A stretch of 64,000 nucleotides of DNA from Prochlorococcus sp. AG-347-L17. Lineage in GTDB: Bacteria > Cyanobacteriota > Cyanobacteriia > PCC-6307 > Cyanobiaceae. The DNA lies in contig QCCN01000006.1 of assembly GCA_003278925.1 (NCBI GenBank), positions 1 to 64,000 of the forward strand, written 5' to 3'. Positions within the stretch are counted from its first letter, which is position 1. Each line of letters starts with the position of its first letter. The translations under genes and the position numbers were made by a program. Shown here in pieces: positions 7,504-14,861 of the stretch. The notes beneath the pieces were generated by a model. It was not told where the DNA came from. It searched no databases and saw nothing but the letters and a program-made list of their open reading frames with translations.

Positions 7504-7785
7504 TTAATTCCAATTTTTTTCAATTTTCCTCCATCCCTTAGAAAGTAATCTTTCATAAATTTCTCTAGCTAAATCTATTTCAACAGAAACTGTATTTGTC
7601 ATTACTGGGGGTTTATTTCCTAATCCTCCAACTATTTTTCCAGTATCTATAAACATATATTCAAAAACTCCATCAATACTCTTATCGTTTTTCATAAATC
7701 TTTTAACTTCTAATCTATTTGAATTAATCAACCAATAAGATTTAGTCATTAATCTAACCTTGGAATTAGTAAGTGTTCCATTCAA
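7504..7785 (-). CDS. DUF1651 protein
   Basis: This 93-residue protein shows the pattern of the picocyanobacterial DUF1651 family: an N-terminal SYWLINSNRL, a central NKPPVMTNT, and a C-terminal AREIYERLLSKGWRKIE. The function is unknown. Its start overlaps the stop of the upstream SRAP gene by four bases, implying translational coupling. The first DUF1651-like residues begin near Met14, so the true start may be a little downstream. Related copies in this window are the pseudogene at 6202 and the gene at 10264. Confidence 0.8.
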   Translation of the reverse strand: MNGTLTNSKVRLMTKSYWLINSNRLEVKRFMKNDKSIDGVFEYMFIDTGKIVGGLGNKPPVMTNTVSVEIDLAREIYERLLSKGWRKIEKNWN

Positions 7786-8420
7786 AACAAACTCATTTGA
7801 TCAGTTTCTTTTTTCTTTACATCCTCTACTAGCCAACCATCTGGGGACCAACTCATCATGATTGCAAATAATCCTCTTAATTCATCTGCATCTTTAACTT
7901 GCTCTGTCCATTGTTCCTCATATCCATTAGGAACGATCACAGGCATACGGTGATGTAAAGGTTTAATTAAATCATTTGGTTCAGTTGTTAAAACGCAGCA
8001 ACTCTCAAGTTCTGCTCCATCTGGTGAAGTCCACTTACTCCAAATTCCGCCCAACCAAAAAGTCTCATAATTCGATTTTCGAACACGATATTTTTTTTCA
8101 AAAAAACCGCTCGCAGGTATTAGGCACCTTTTATGTTTCCAACTTCCACTAAATAATTTTTTTTCTTCTACGGTTTCTGATCTTGCATTAAATGGTCTTG
8201 GTCTCTCTTTATCAAATGGATCTTTGGCCCAAGGAGAAATAAAGCCCCATGTCATAAAAGTAGTTTTAATTCTTCCTTCGTTTTTAATTACAAGAACAGG
8301 ATCATTAGGTCTTATTAGACTTTGAGTATCATATTTAGAATCAAGTCCAATTGGATAGTCTTGTTTCAAAACCTTTGGCAACTTCTCAAATTTAGTTTTC
8401 AGCTCAAATCTTCCGCACAT
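7782..8420 (-). CDS. SRAP-domain protein (YedK/HMCES family)
   Basis: This 212-residue protein starts MCGRFEL, where Cys2 is the catalytic residue exposed after Met removal. It contains NARSETV, RCLIPASGFFEKK and HHRMPVIV, the conserved SRAP motifs. In this family Cys2 forms a covalent thiazolidine link with abasic sites in single-stranded DNA, shielding them during replication. Length is usual. It overlaps the DUF1651 gene by four bases, suggesting co-expression of that unknown protein with a DNA-damage factor. Confidence 0.92.
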   Translation of the reverse strand: MCGRFELKTKFEKLPKVLKQDYPIGLDSKYDTQSLIRPNDPVLVIKNEGRIKTTFMTWGFISPWAKDPFDKERPRPFNARSETVEEKKLFSGSWKHKRCLIPASGFFEKKYRVRKSNYETFWLGGIWSKWTSPDGAELESCCVLTTEPNDLIKPLHHRMPVIVPNGYEEQWTEQVKDADELRGLFAIMMSWSPDGWLVEDVKKKETDQMSLF

Positions 8421-8612
8421 TGATTTTTAAAATATTTTTAAAACTCACTTAAAAAAACAGTAAATTTACCTTATTTTAGATCTACTTTCAGTTTTCTCAA
8501 ATAAAAAACAATTTTTTTTGATAGTAGAAAGTTCTTTATCCAAATAATTAAAAGAAAATATAGATATTGAAAAGCTTCCTCAAATTTAATTTGAATGTTT
8601 CAAACTAAAGTT

Positions 8613-8759
8613 ATGACAGATCCAGTTCTTTATTTATCTATGTTATTGGGACTTGGAGGAGTTTATGTATTAATCTCTTCTTTCCATGATGATGACGATG
8701 GTGATGATGATGGAGAAAAATATATTTTTAATCTCGAACAAACTTATTTAGCAAGATAG
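8613..8759 (+). CDS. 48-residue membrane protein with Asp-rich patch
   Basis: The product begins MTDPVLYLSMLLGLGGVYVL, a single hydrophobic segment, followed by an acidic stretch HDDDDGDDDGE and a polar tail. The compact ORF, clear membrane helix and strong charge pattern support a real gene. The acidic patch could bind divalent cations, but that is speculation. No family is named. Confidence 0.55.
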   Translation: MTDPVLYLSMLLGLGGVYVLISSFHDDDDGDDDGEKYIFNLEQTYLAR

Positions 8760-9002
8760 CTGTTTATTTATAAAAACATATTATATTCAAAAAGTTTATT
8801 GCAAAAAGAGGCTAAAACTGAAATTGTATTATAGAAGCAACGGAAAAATTTTTTTACCAAAATCCATTTGCTCATTATATTAATTTTTAAATTAGGTTGT
8901 TGGTCCTCTATCCGTATATATTTGTGCCTTAAACCGTACATTTTTATTAGTCGATTGATAAGCATGCCTAGTTAGAACTTAGTGGTAACGTAGATAAATT
9001 AA

Positions 9003-9188
9003 ATGCCTTCAACGCCAATAAAATCTTGTAATAAATATGTGTTGAGTTACAAAGATTCAACAAATAAGACACACGAAGTTGGCTTCTACGCTCGCGATGC
9101 ATACGATTGCCTAATGCTTGCGAGAGAATTCAACACTTACGTACATGACAATCCAGGATCTGTAATCAGAATCCAACAAAAATTTTGA
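9003..9188 (+). CDS. Small hypothetical protein
   Basis: This 61-residue soluble protein (MPSTPIKSCNKYVLSYKDST) has an alternating polar/hydrophobic pattern typical of a small alpha/beta fold. It is followed 11 bases later by another small gene on the same strand (9200), so the two probably form an operon. No family is recognised. Confidence 0.65.
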   Translation: MPSTPIKSCNKYVLSYKDSTNKTHEVGFYARDAYDCLMLAREFNTYVHDNPGSVIRIQQKF

Positions 9189-9199
9189 GCAATTTAATT

Positions 9200-9364
9200 A
9201 TGAATTTAAAAAGATCACCATTCGCAATTCAAGATAAAAATGCAAGAGATCTTGATAATGCAAAAGATTATCCAACAATTGCAGATTTAATTAGAGAACA
9301 GACAGAACCACAAGATTACGCTAATACAGTTCACCATCGGAGAGATTTAGACTCTCTCGGTTAG
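9200..9364 (+). CDS. 54-residue hypothetical protein
   Basis: The ORF begins MNLKRSPFAIQDKNARDLDN and is highly charged with no membrane segment. It lies 11 bases after the gene at 9003 on the same strand. The composition is protein-like throughout, which supports a real small gene of unknown role. Confidence 0.5.
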   Translation: MNLKRSPFAIQDKNARDLDNAKDYPTIADLIREQTEPQDYANTVHHRRDLDSLG

Positions 9365-9428
9365 TTTACGAGAATGGCTGTTTACTAATTTTTAAAAATT
9401 AACGATTATGAATGATGTGATTTGTGAT

Positions 9429-9599
9429 TCATTCATAAGATAATATTTTCTTCCTCAAGTTTTTTTTAAGCTCTATAGGCATATATGCAATATCTTTTTT
9501 TATTGCATTAATGGCAACTCTATACTTTTCGGGTTCAGCTAAAAGCATTTTTATTAAATTGTATTGACTTTCAATTCCTTCAGAAGAAAATTTTCCCAT
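9429..9599 (-). CDS. 56-residue hypothetical protein
   Basis: The ORF begins MGKFSSEGIESQYNLIKMLL and is predicted to be mostly helical and basic, ending ELKKNLRKKILSYE. It is divergent from nothing nearby and stands between unrelated small genes. No family is recognised. Confidence 0.5.
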   Translation of the reverse strand: MGKFSSEGIESQYNLIKMLLAEPEKYRVAINAIKKDIAYMPIELKKNLRKKILSYE

Positions 9600-9659
9600 A
9601 AAAAATATGAACTACCCTTTTATATTAAATCAACAGTCGAACACTAAAAAGATTATTTA

Positions 9660-9971
9660 TTAGTCAGAGGCTGCTGCAATTTCTTTATGGACGGAAAGAA
9701 ATTCTTTATCCGTTAAAACTGGTGTAACTTCAATTTCTACGCCAAAATTATCGACCCAGATACTACTCCATTTCCAAATGTTCTGATGGTTTGAAGATTC
9801 AACTATTGCCCAACCATTGGCTCCCTCAGGATTTACTACTCGATTAAGAACTTTAAACCCATCAAATTCATCACCTTCGCATCCTCCTTCCACAAAACCC
9901 GCAAAAGCTTCAGCCCCTTGCATATGACTTTCTTGATCTGGAAATTGCCAGTGTACGATGTAAGTTTGCAT
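9660..9971 (-). CDS. DUF3303 protein
   Basis: This 103-residue protein begins MQTYIVHWQFPDQESHMQGAE and contains EFDGFKVLNRVVNPEGANGW, which fits DUF3303, a family of small dimeric ferredoxin-like-fold proteins of unknown role. It has no signal or membrane segment. The start Met is directly before the conserved first strand. Assignment is from remembered family patterns. Confidence 0.72.
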   Translation of the reverse strand: MQTYIVHWQFPDQESHMQGAEAFAGFVEGGCEGDEFDGFKVLNRVVNPEGANGWAIVESSNHQNIWKWSSIWVDNFGVEIEVTPVLTDKEFLSVHKEIAAASD

Positions 9972-10112
9972 GAATAAAATTATTTTTTTAATTATTAATT
10001 ATCAAATTTAAAAATTAAATAAAAAGTCTTTAAACACTAATTAAAAACTTATTAACCCAAGGAAAAGAAAACAAAAAAAAAGACTCTTACGAGCCTAGGT
10101 GATGGGGACTCC

Positions 10113-10263
10113 TATAATGACAAATTAAACAGAAACAAACAACCCCATCAATAGCTAATTTTAAATACTTACAAACACCATATGTAGTGCTAAGATTTTA
10201 AAAAGGCTGGGTGATGGGGATTATTCCGCTTTTTGATTTGGGCGAAGCTAACGCCCTTTTTTT
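10113..10263 (+). ncRNA. Structured RNA candidate ending in a terminator
   Basis: A consensus -10 box TATAAT lies at 10113-10118, so transcription could begin near 10125. The RNA would hold nested pairings. CCCCATCA (10143-10150) pairs with TGATGGGG (10212-10219); AGC (10153-10155) with GCT (10206-10208); an A/T-rich stem follows inward; then CTTA (10168-10171) with TAAG (10191-10194), and CAC (10176-10178) with GTG (10187-10189). The rod is followed by a GC-rich terminator at 10240-10263. Length would be about 138 bases. No known RNA family is recognised, and no -35 box is clear. Confidence 0.5.
10240..10263 (+). terminator. Terminator directly before the 10264 start codon
   Basis: The stem GGGCG / CGCCC with loop AAGCTAA is followed by seven T residues that run straight into the ATG of the DUF1651 gene. 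It would end the upstream RNA candidate, or act as an attenuator for the gene. Confidence 0.75.
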
Positions 10264-10512
10264 ATGGAAAAATTTACTTTAATCAATAAAGCCAGATCGA
10301 GGATTAAAGTATTTGAACCTTTTGAAGATAGTTCTAAGAACTCTTATATGGTTAATGCAATTTTAATCTCTTATGGTTGCGTTTTTAAGCGATCAAGTAA
10401 GCCAGTTATGAAAGGCTCTAGAGTTGAATCTATCGAAGAAGCGAGAAACGAATATAAAAAACTGTTAGAGGAAGGGTGGGAAAAAACTTACAGATTCAAT
10501 AGTTTTTTTTAA
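10264..10512 (+). CDS. DUF1651-like protein
   Basis: This 82-residue protein has a DUF1651-like outline. It has an N-terminal KFTLINKARSRIKVFEPFED, a central SSKPVMKGSR in the place of the PPV motif, and a C-terminal EARNEYKKLLEEGWEK. The function is unknown. The ATG follows a T-tract terminator with no room for a Shine-Dalgarno site, so expression may need read-through, a leaderless transcript, or an unusual initiation. The N-terminal match to the family argues that this start is right. Confidence 0.7.
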   Translation: MEKFTLINKARSRIKVFEPFEDSSKNSYMVNAILISYGCVFKRSSKPVMKGSRVESIEEARNEYKKLLEEGWEKTYRFNSFF

Positions 10513-10596
10513 AAAAATGGTGAATAGGTACTTTATCTAAAATTTGACATTATTAAAAATTAATTGCTAGATAAGCTTCAGGATGGAAGATTGAAC

Positions 10597-10764
10597 ATGA
10601 GAAATGAAATTTATTCAAATATTAAAGATTCAGAAGCTTTGGAAAGTTTTTTTGAATGTATAAATTCTTGTAGTATCAATATTGTGGGAGTAGATTGCAC
10701 AACGGCATGTTATTTAAAACATTTAGAACCAAACAATATCGATTTCCCTTTAAAATTTTCATAA
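10597..10764 (+). CDS. Small cysteine-containing hypothetical protein
   Basis: The 55-residue product starts MRNEIYSNIKDSEALESFFE; an earlier TTG at 10564 would add eleven residues. I prefer the ATG because GGAAG lies at a suitable distance before it. Cysteines sit in ECINSCS and VDCTTACYLKHLE, a spacing that could bind metal or form disulfides. No family is named. Confidence 0.55.
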   Translation: MRNEIYSNIKDSEALESFFECINSCSINIVGVDCTTACYLKHLEPNNIDFPLKFS

Positions 10765-10797
10765 GCAAAGCTTATTGATAATTGTTATATTTCATGA

Positions 10798-10911
10798 ATG
10801 TTATTTCCTCCTCCTCAAGTTATTTTTGGTCTATTGCTTTTATCTATAGTAGTAGTTCTTATCTGGGATATTAGATACAATCCTTTTGGTGAAGACGAAG
10901 ACGGAATTTAA
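10798..10911 (+). CDS. 37-residue single-helix membrane protein
   Basis: The product starts MLFPPPQVIFGLLLLSIVVV, one membrane helix, and ends with an acidic tail (FGEDEDGI). It resembles the 33-residue protein at 55563 (MVLPSPQIAIGLLLISIGIV), so both belong to one family of tiny membrane proteins. Having two related copies supports a real gene. Confidence 0.6.
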   Translation: MLFPPPQVIFGLLLLSIVVVLIWDIRYNPFGEDEDGI

Positions 10912-10914
10912 TCT

Positions 10915-11031
10915 TCAACTAGGAAGCTGATTTGTAGGTGGTGCGTGAAATTGCCGTTTCTTTCTTTTGAGTCTTTTGTAAGCGACTAAAGAGCCTAATA
11001 ATAACAATGTAAAAGCTATTGAGTTAATCAT
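10915..11031 (-). CDS. 38-residue single-helix membrane protein
   Basis: The ORF begins MINSIAFTLLLLGSLVAYKR, a single hydrophobic segment followed by a strongly basic KRKKRQF and a polar tail. It is convergent with the gene at 10798, with three bases between the stops. The helix-plus-basic-tail pattern suggests an inner or thylakoid membrane protein with a cytoplasmic tail. Confidence 0.45.
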   Translation of the reverse strand: MINSIAFTLLLLGSLVAYKRLKRKKRQFHAPPTNQLPS

Positions 11032-11210
11032 ATCAAGTGGTTTTATATATATAAAAACAAATATGTTCTAAATATCAATGACTAAAGTTATTTTTTCAAA
11101 AAGTGATTTTTTATAGACTAATTTTTAATATTTAGCTTTTTTCATTAGGTACCTAAAACAACCAATAGAAAATGCTTATCTGACCAAAAGTAATTGCTAT
11201 GTAATAAGAA

Positions 11211-11315
11211 TCACTTTTTCTTATTTCTCATTTGATATTGCAGAACAGCTTTAAGATGTTGTACTTCTTTTTCTAAAGTTTCAATTCTTTTTTCTAGTTC
11301 TTGATTAGTTGCCAT
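11211..11315 (-). CDS. 34-residue coiled-coil peptide
   Basis: The ORF begins MATNQELEKRIETLEKEVQH and shows a clean heptad pattern to its basic end (MRNKKK). Such a regular pattern is unlikely by chance. It might act as a small dimerising partner, but no function is known. Confidence 0.5.
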   Translation of the reverse strand: MATNQELEKRIETLEKEVQHLKAVLQYQMRNKKK

Positions 11316-11460
11316 ATTTTTTAGAGATAAATTCCTTGATATTTATAATATTAAAAAAGCGACTTATTACGCATAGTAAATTTCTAATAAGTAATAGAAC
11401 CTATTGATGTGCATAATCTCTATAGATAAATTATGCAGAGTATAAATTTAGGGGTAATTT

Positions 11461-11604
11461 ATGAGTGGAGATTATGAGACACTAGAAATCAATCAACCTA
11501 AAATTACATATTTTCATAAAAGATCCGAAAGTAATACAGAATGGTTAAATGAATTAATCAACCAAATTGAAGATATGAAAAACAATATCTCCAAATCTGC
11601 TTAA
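11461..11604 (+). CDS. 47-residue hypothetical protein
   Basis: The ORF begins MSGDYETLEINQPKITYFHK. Its stop overlaps the next start by one base (TAATG), making it the first gene of a compact run that continues through 12432. The product is soluble, with a helical C-terminus. A GGGG run just upstream could serve as a weak ribosome site. Confidence 0.55.
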   Translation: MSGDYETLEINQPKITYFHKRSESNTEWLNELINQIEDMKNNISKSA

Positions 11605-11720
11605 TGACAGAAAAAGAGTTGAAGGAATTAGAGCATTTTGCAAAAGAAAATGGATACAATGACGAGCTAAAAGATATATATTTAAGAGAAGTTATTGACA
11701 GAAATAAAGAATACGAATGA
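11604..11720 (+). CDS. 38-residue hypothetical protein
   Basis: The ORF begins MTEKELKELEHFAKENGYND and is acidic and helical. It starts in the TAATG overlap with 11461 and ends in an ATGA overlap with 11717, so it is embedded in a tightly coupled operon. The chain of overlaps supports that it is translated. Confidence 0.6.
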   Translation: MTEKELKELEHFAKENGYNDELKDIYLREVIDRNKEYE

Positions 11721-11947
11721 GATCAAATTTTCGACCAAATATTCGACTAGCTACAAACATTCTTTTAGTTATTGGTACTTTTGCTATTGCTTTAAAGATC
11801 GCTCCAATAGCATTGGTATATCAGGAAAAAAATTTATGTATTAAATATTTAAAACATCAAATAGATCGAGACGAACTTATCAAAAGACTAAAAATAGTTA
11901 AACAAGCAAATCCATCTAGTATTTGTGAATCTATCCTCAAAAGTTAA
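11717..11947 (+). CDS. Small membrane-anchored hypothetical protein
   Basis: This 76-residue protein has one N-terminal hydrophobic segment (ATNILLVIGTFAIALKIAPI) and a basic soluble tail with two cysteines. The start overlaps the previous stop (ATGA). It lies two bases before the DUF3721 gene, in the operon 11461-12432. No family is recognised. Confidence 0.65.
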   Translation: MRSNFRPNIRLATNILLVIGTFAIALKIAPIALVYQEKNLCIKYLKHQIDRDELIKRLKIVKQANPSSICESILKS

Positions 11948-11949
11948 AA

Positions 11950-12171
11950 ATGTGTATTATTCTTAGAAATTTTAAATTTTTTATTTTTTTATTTCTTTTA
12001 TCTCTAAATTTCAATAATTATTCTCTTTCACATATGAGGGGCACATTTCTTTCTGAGGAGGAAGCTGAAAAAAGGGCTTTAGAACTTGGTTGCGAAGGAA
12101 TACATAAGAACCAGGATAAATGGATGCCATGCAAAAACGAAAAAGAATTACATATTTATTTGAGGAAATAG
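11950..12171 (+). CDS. Exported DUF3721 protein
   Basis: This 73-residue protein has a signal peptide (hydrophobic run ILRNFKFFIFLFLLSLNF) and a compact domain SEEEAEKRALELGCEGIHKN then WMPCKNEKELHIYL, which matches DUF3721, a short extracytoplasmic domain with two conserved cysteines. Both Cys are present. It ends directly before the membrane protein at 12172, so the two may work together at the membrane. The role is unknown. Confidence 0.8.
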   Translation: MCIILRNFKFFIFLFLLSLNFNNYSLSHMRGTFLSEEEAEKRALELGCEGIHKNQDKWMPCKNEKELHIYLRK

Positions 12172-12432
12172 ATGGAAAGATTAAAAACCAATAAAAGAAA
12201 AATTCACAGAAAAATAACTGCAATTTCAGCAATCCCCTTACTGATTACTATTATATCTGGGACTATTTATAGTATTCTTCAACCATTAGGAGTAGACGCT
12301 TTTTGGTTAATAAAATGGCATACGGGTAATTTTGGCATTATTAATTTGCAACCTTTTTACTCTATATGTCTTGGTATAGCTTCAATAATCTCAATAATAT
12401 CTGGCGTTAAACTATTACAAAAAGAATCTTAG
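12172..12432 (+). CDS. PepSY-associated-type membrane protein
   Basis: The 86-residue product has two membrane helices and a start KIHRKITAISAIPLLITIISG that resembles the first helix of PepSY-associated membrane proteins, plus a conserved-looking KWHTGNFG loop. The ATG follows the DUF3721 stop with no gap. His residues near the membrane (KIHRK and WHTG) could be metal or heme related, but this is a guess. Confidence 0.6.
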   Translation: MERLKTNKRKIHRKITAISAIPLLITIISGTIYSILQPLGVDAFWLIKWHTGNFGIINLQPFYSICLGIASIISIISGVKLLQKES

Positions 12433-12460
12433 ATATATTCTAAGCCAAGCCAAAATCTAA

Positions 12461-12658
12461 CTAATTAATACTATTTGCGCCACCACTTACTAAGAAAATT
12501 ATCGCTCCTAATGCCATTGTTGCTACACCCATATAAGGATATTTCTTAATTCTTGATTTAGTGATTGGAAGCCATGAAAGGTATCTATCAGATTTATTTA
12601 ATTCATTTTTTTGTCTAGGTGGCAATCCTAATTCTTCTCTTCTTTTAGCTTCGCCCAT
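12461..12658 (-). CDS. DUF2839 membrane protein
   Basis: This 65-residue protein starts with the DUF2839 signature MGEAKRREELGLPPR and has a C-terminal membrane helix (MGVATMALGAIIFLVS). The family is widespread in cyanobacteria and its role is unknown. A second copy lies at 14862. It is convergent with the operon at 11461-12432. Confidence 0.82.
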   Translation of the reverse strand: MGEAKRREELGLPPRQKNELNKSDRYLSWLPITKSRIKKYPYMGVATMALGAIIFLVSGGANSIN

Positions 12659-12764
12659 AATCTTAAATTTGTTTATGTATCAATATTAAAAATTATGTTC
12701 TACACCTGCGAGTTAACTTTATTAAAAACAGAGGTCATTAATAGATAAACAAATTATTTAAAAT

Positions 12765-12911
12765 TTATTTAGCCTTCTTTAAATATAGATTCTTTGTATT
12801 TGCCTGATCTGATGTAAATAACAAAATTAAGATAGTTCCAATTAGAAATGAAAAAATCATTGTCAAACCAACAACTTCAACCATTTCACTAGGTAGATAA
12901 TTTAGAAACAT
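12765..12911 (-). CDS. 48-residue single-helix membrane protein
   Basis: From the ATG at 12909-12911 the product reads MFLNYLPSEMVEVVGLTMIF, one membrane helix, then a polar tail ending YLKKAK. An alternative start at 12884 gives 39 residues. Neither start has a good ribosome site, but an AGGAGGA motif lies about 60 bases upstream at 12971. Size and shape recall small photosystem subunits, without a recognisable match. Confidence 0.5.
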   Translation of the reverse strand: MFLNYLPSEMVEVVGLTMIFSFLIGTILILLFTSDQANTKNLYLKKAK

Positions 12912-12970
12912 TAATGAATAGATCTCTTATCTTAAACTTAGCAATTGTATTTTTTATGTAAAGTAAGTAT

Positions 12971-12977
12971 TCCTCCT
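12971..12977 (-). promoter_or_regulatory. Orphan AGGAGGA motif upstream of a small gene
   Basis: On the minus strand AAGGAGGA is followed by ATACTTAC with no start codon in range. The same motif occurs at 4440, 24472 and 56621 in front of small genes. Confidence 0.4.
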
Positions 12978-13066
12978 TAAATTTCAAAAAGAACTTTCTA
13001 AGACTTTTTAATCTTTATTTATTTTTATTTGCAGGATAAATCTACTTTTGACCGATCACAATTTTC

Positions 13067-13357
13067 TTACTTAGCTATTCCTATTTTCTTAAGCAATTTC
13101 AGGTAAGGCAAGGCCCAATTACCAAAGGTAAAAGACAATGTCGTATTTTTTGTTGTTGGTAATAATTTTTTAGAACGTGTAGAGGCTAATTTAGAAAATA
13201 TCTTAATAGTCTCTGCTTCTAGATTATCCATATACAATTTTTTTTGAACACCTCGACCTTTCTTTTGGGGCAAATAATTTTCTATAAACCATAAAACTTG
13301 ATCTAAATTTGATTTATTGGGTAAGGTTTTAATTTGTTTATTTTTCTTTTTGAACAT
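13067..13357 (-). CDS. Basic hypothetical protein
   Basis: This 96-residue protein begins MFKKKNKQIKTLPNKSNLDQ and is strongly basic in its N-terminal half (QKKGRGVQKK), with a more ordered C-terminus. GAGGT is placed well before the ATG. The basic nature could mean nucleic-acid binding, but nothing specific is recognised. Confidence 0.6.
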   Translation of the reverse strand: MFKKKNKQIKTLPNKSNLDQVLWFIENYLPQKKGRGVQKKLYMDNLEAETIKIFSKLASTRSKKLLPTTKNTTLSFTFGNWALPYLKLLKKIGIAK

Positions 13358-13489
13358 ATTTATTTACCTCTTAATTACTGAATTAAATTTGCCATTTATA
13401 TAATTTAAATCAATAGTAAAAGCATCAAAATTATGTTCTTTTTAACAATAGATAATCGAAAAAATAAATTAATAATTACGTTATTTTTA

Positions 13490-13520
13490 TAAAAATAAAA
13501 AAAGAGGGATAAAATCCCCC
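13490..13520 (-). terminator. Terminator after the 13547 gene
   Basis: On the minus strand the GGGAT / ATCCC stem with a TTT loop is followed by CTCTTTTTTTATTTT. It lies about 30 bases downstream of the stop of the gene at 13547. Confidence 0.5.
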
Positions 13521-13546
13521 TTTATAGATCAGTTTCAAAAAAGAAT

Positions 13547-13717
13547 TTAATTTTTTGAGTCTTTCAATTTCATTTCTTTTTGCGTTTTCCTGATTCTTTC
13601 TTCAAAGACGGATCTTCTGTATGGAGTAACTTCTCCACTTTTAGTTGCCAAAAGTTGGGCTTCATATAGCCTATTGGCTCTTTTGATTTTTTCTCTTATT
13701 TGTAAGAGGTTATTCAT
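13547..13717 (-). CDS. 56-residue basic helical protein
   Basis: The ORF begins MNNLLQIREKIKRANRLYEA and continues with TKSGEVTPYRRSVFEERIRK, a charged, mostly helical protein. A matching terminator lies downstream. The protein-like composition and terminator support a real gene of unknown role. Confidence 0.6.
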   Translation of the reverse strand: MNNLLQIREKIKRANRLYEAQLLATKSGEVTPYRRSVFEERIRKTQKEMKLKDSKN

Positions 13718-13905
13718 GGTCTTTTGCAGTTAATGAGAATCCCGTTCCCTACTCCCATATCATGCGTCCAGAGATATAAACTTGGATGAACGTTAATGAA
13801 CAATAACATCTAAAAAAAAATTCCGCGAGAGTAATTTTTACTAATTTTTCTCAAAAAAATAAACATTGCATAAATAGTATAAATAAGCTTTTAAGAATAA
13901 GTAAA

Positions 13906-14181
13906 TTAAGATAAAAAAATTGTTTGCGACCCATCATTATTATCCTGAATCATTATTTTTTTATTTGGGAAAATATCTGATAATATTCTTTTCAAATTTG
14001 AATTATCTGAAGAAATTATATTACTCATATTTTTTGAATTAATTTTCCAATTTTCATCTACAAATAGTTCTTTATCATCACCTTTTTTATTCTCCAGTGA
14101 TGTCTTATTTAGAATCTTAAGTAACAGTTCTGAATCATAATCTTTAAATTCTTCAGGGCTCTCTTTTAAATTATCAATCAT
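13906..14181 (-). CDS. Acidic hypothetical protein
   Basis: This 91-residue protein is acidic and rich in Asn, Asp, Glu and Lys (MIDNLKESPEEFKDYDSELL). It ends with a short strand-like NDGSQTIFLS. It has no membrane segment and no recognised family. The spacers of about 180 and 220 bases on its two sides hold nothing I can name. Confidence 0.55.
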   Translation of the reverse strand: MIDNLKESPEEFKDYDSELLLKILNKTSLENKKGDDKELFVDENWKINSKNMSNIISSDNSNLKRILSDIFPNKKIMIQDNNDGSQTIFLS

Positions 14182-14404
14182 TATTTAGATATCTAATGTT
14201 TCTAAATCTTGCATGAGAAATTTGAAGAATACAAGGTATTAATTACCTAAAAATTTCTCTCAAGATAAAAATCCGGATTTATTATAATAATTTTCTTTAG
14301 AAAATTTAATTTCAAATTAACCAAATAATGATATTTAAAAAGATTAATTAATCATTTACACCATTCATTTACTTGTTAAGTTGCAATTAAGGGATTCAGA
14401 AAAG

Positions 14405-14536
14405 ATGCCAAGAGTAATTAACAAAAACATTAGACTTTTAAGATGGTTAAACTCAGGCATGATACTGCCATTTATTATTATGGCTGCATCCTCATCAATC
14501 ATTCTTTATGGTGTTTTATTTATCCTAATAAAATAG
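14405..14536 (+). CDS. 43-residue membrane protein
   Basis: The ORF begins MPRVINKNIRLLRWLNSGMI and has a long hydrophobic C-terminal segment (SIILYGVLFILI) after a basic N-terminus, the pattern of a single-helix membrane protein. It is convergent with the gene at 14546, nine bases away. Confidence 0.5.
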   Translation: MPRVINKNIRLLRWLNSGMILPFIIMAASSSIILYGVLFILIK

Positions 14537-14545
14537 TTTTCTAAC

Positions 14546-14680
14546 TTAAGCAGCTAAGTTTTCCTCAGATTTAGACATTATCATTGCAGCTTTTTTTAAT
14601 AAACTAACTACTTCTTTTCTTCCAACTGCATTATCAGCTTGACGCATTATTTCAGCATATTTTTTATTTATTTTTTTCAT
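14546..14680 (-). CDS. 44-residue GRKE-family small protein
   Basis: The product starts MKKINKKYAEIMRQADNAVG and contains GRKEVVSLLKKAAMIM. It is clearly related to the 45-residue protein at 25259 (EKKIAKKYADLIVQANN then GRKEALSLIKQATKL). Two diverged copies with the same length and pattern show that both are real genes. The function is unknown. Confidence 0.65.
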   Translation of the reverse strand: MKKINKKYAEIMRQADNAVGRKEVVSLLKKAAMIMSKSEENLAA

Positions 14681-14861
14681 AAATAGTTTTAATTTAATCT
14701 AAAATTACAGCACCTAAAGATGGTGTCAATCGTAAATAATTATCATCTATTATTTTTTCATCATTAATTACACATTTATTTTTAATAATTTAATATCTTT
14801 AAAAGTTTTTTAAACAATGGTTACAAAAATTCATCACTATCAAAATTCACAATCCTCATAA

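Noticed and set aside
8768..8965. Minus-strand ORF of 65 codons
   Set aside because: There is no start signal and no pattern resembling a fold; it may be chance in an AT-rich spacer. I am not certain.
12700..12720. CTCGCAGGTGTAGAAC on the minus strand, resembling a tRNA-Pro T arm
   Set aside because: Only about nine bases match and there is no acceptor end, so it is not a convincing third remnant.
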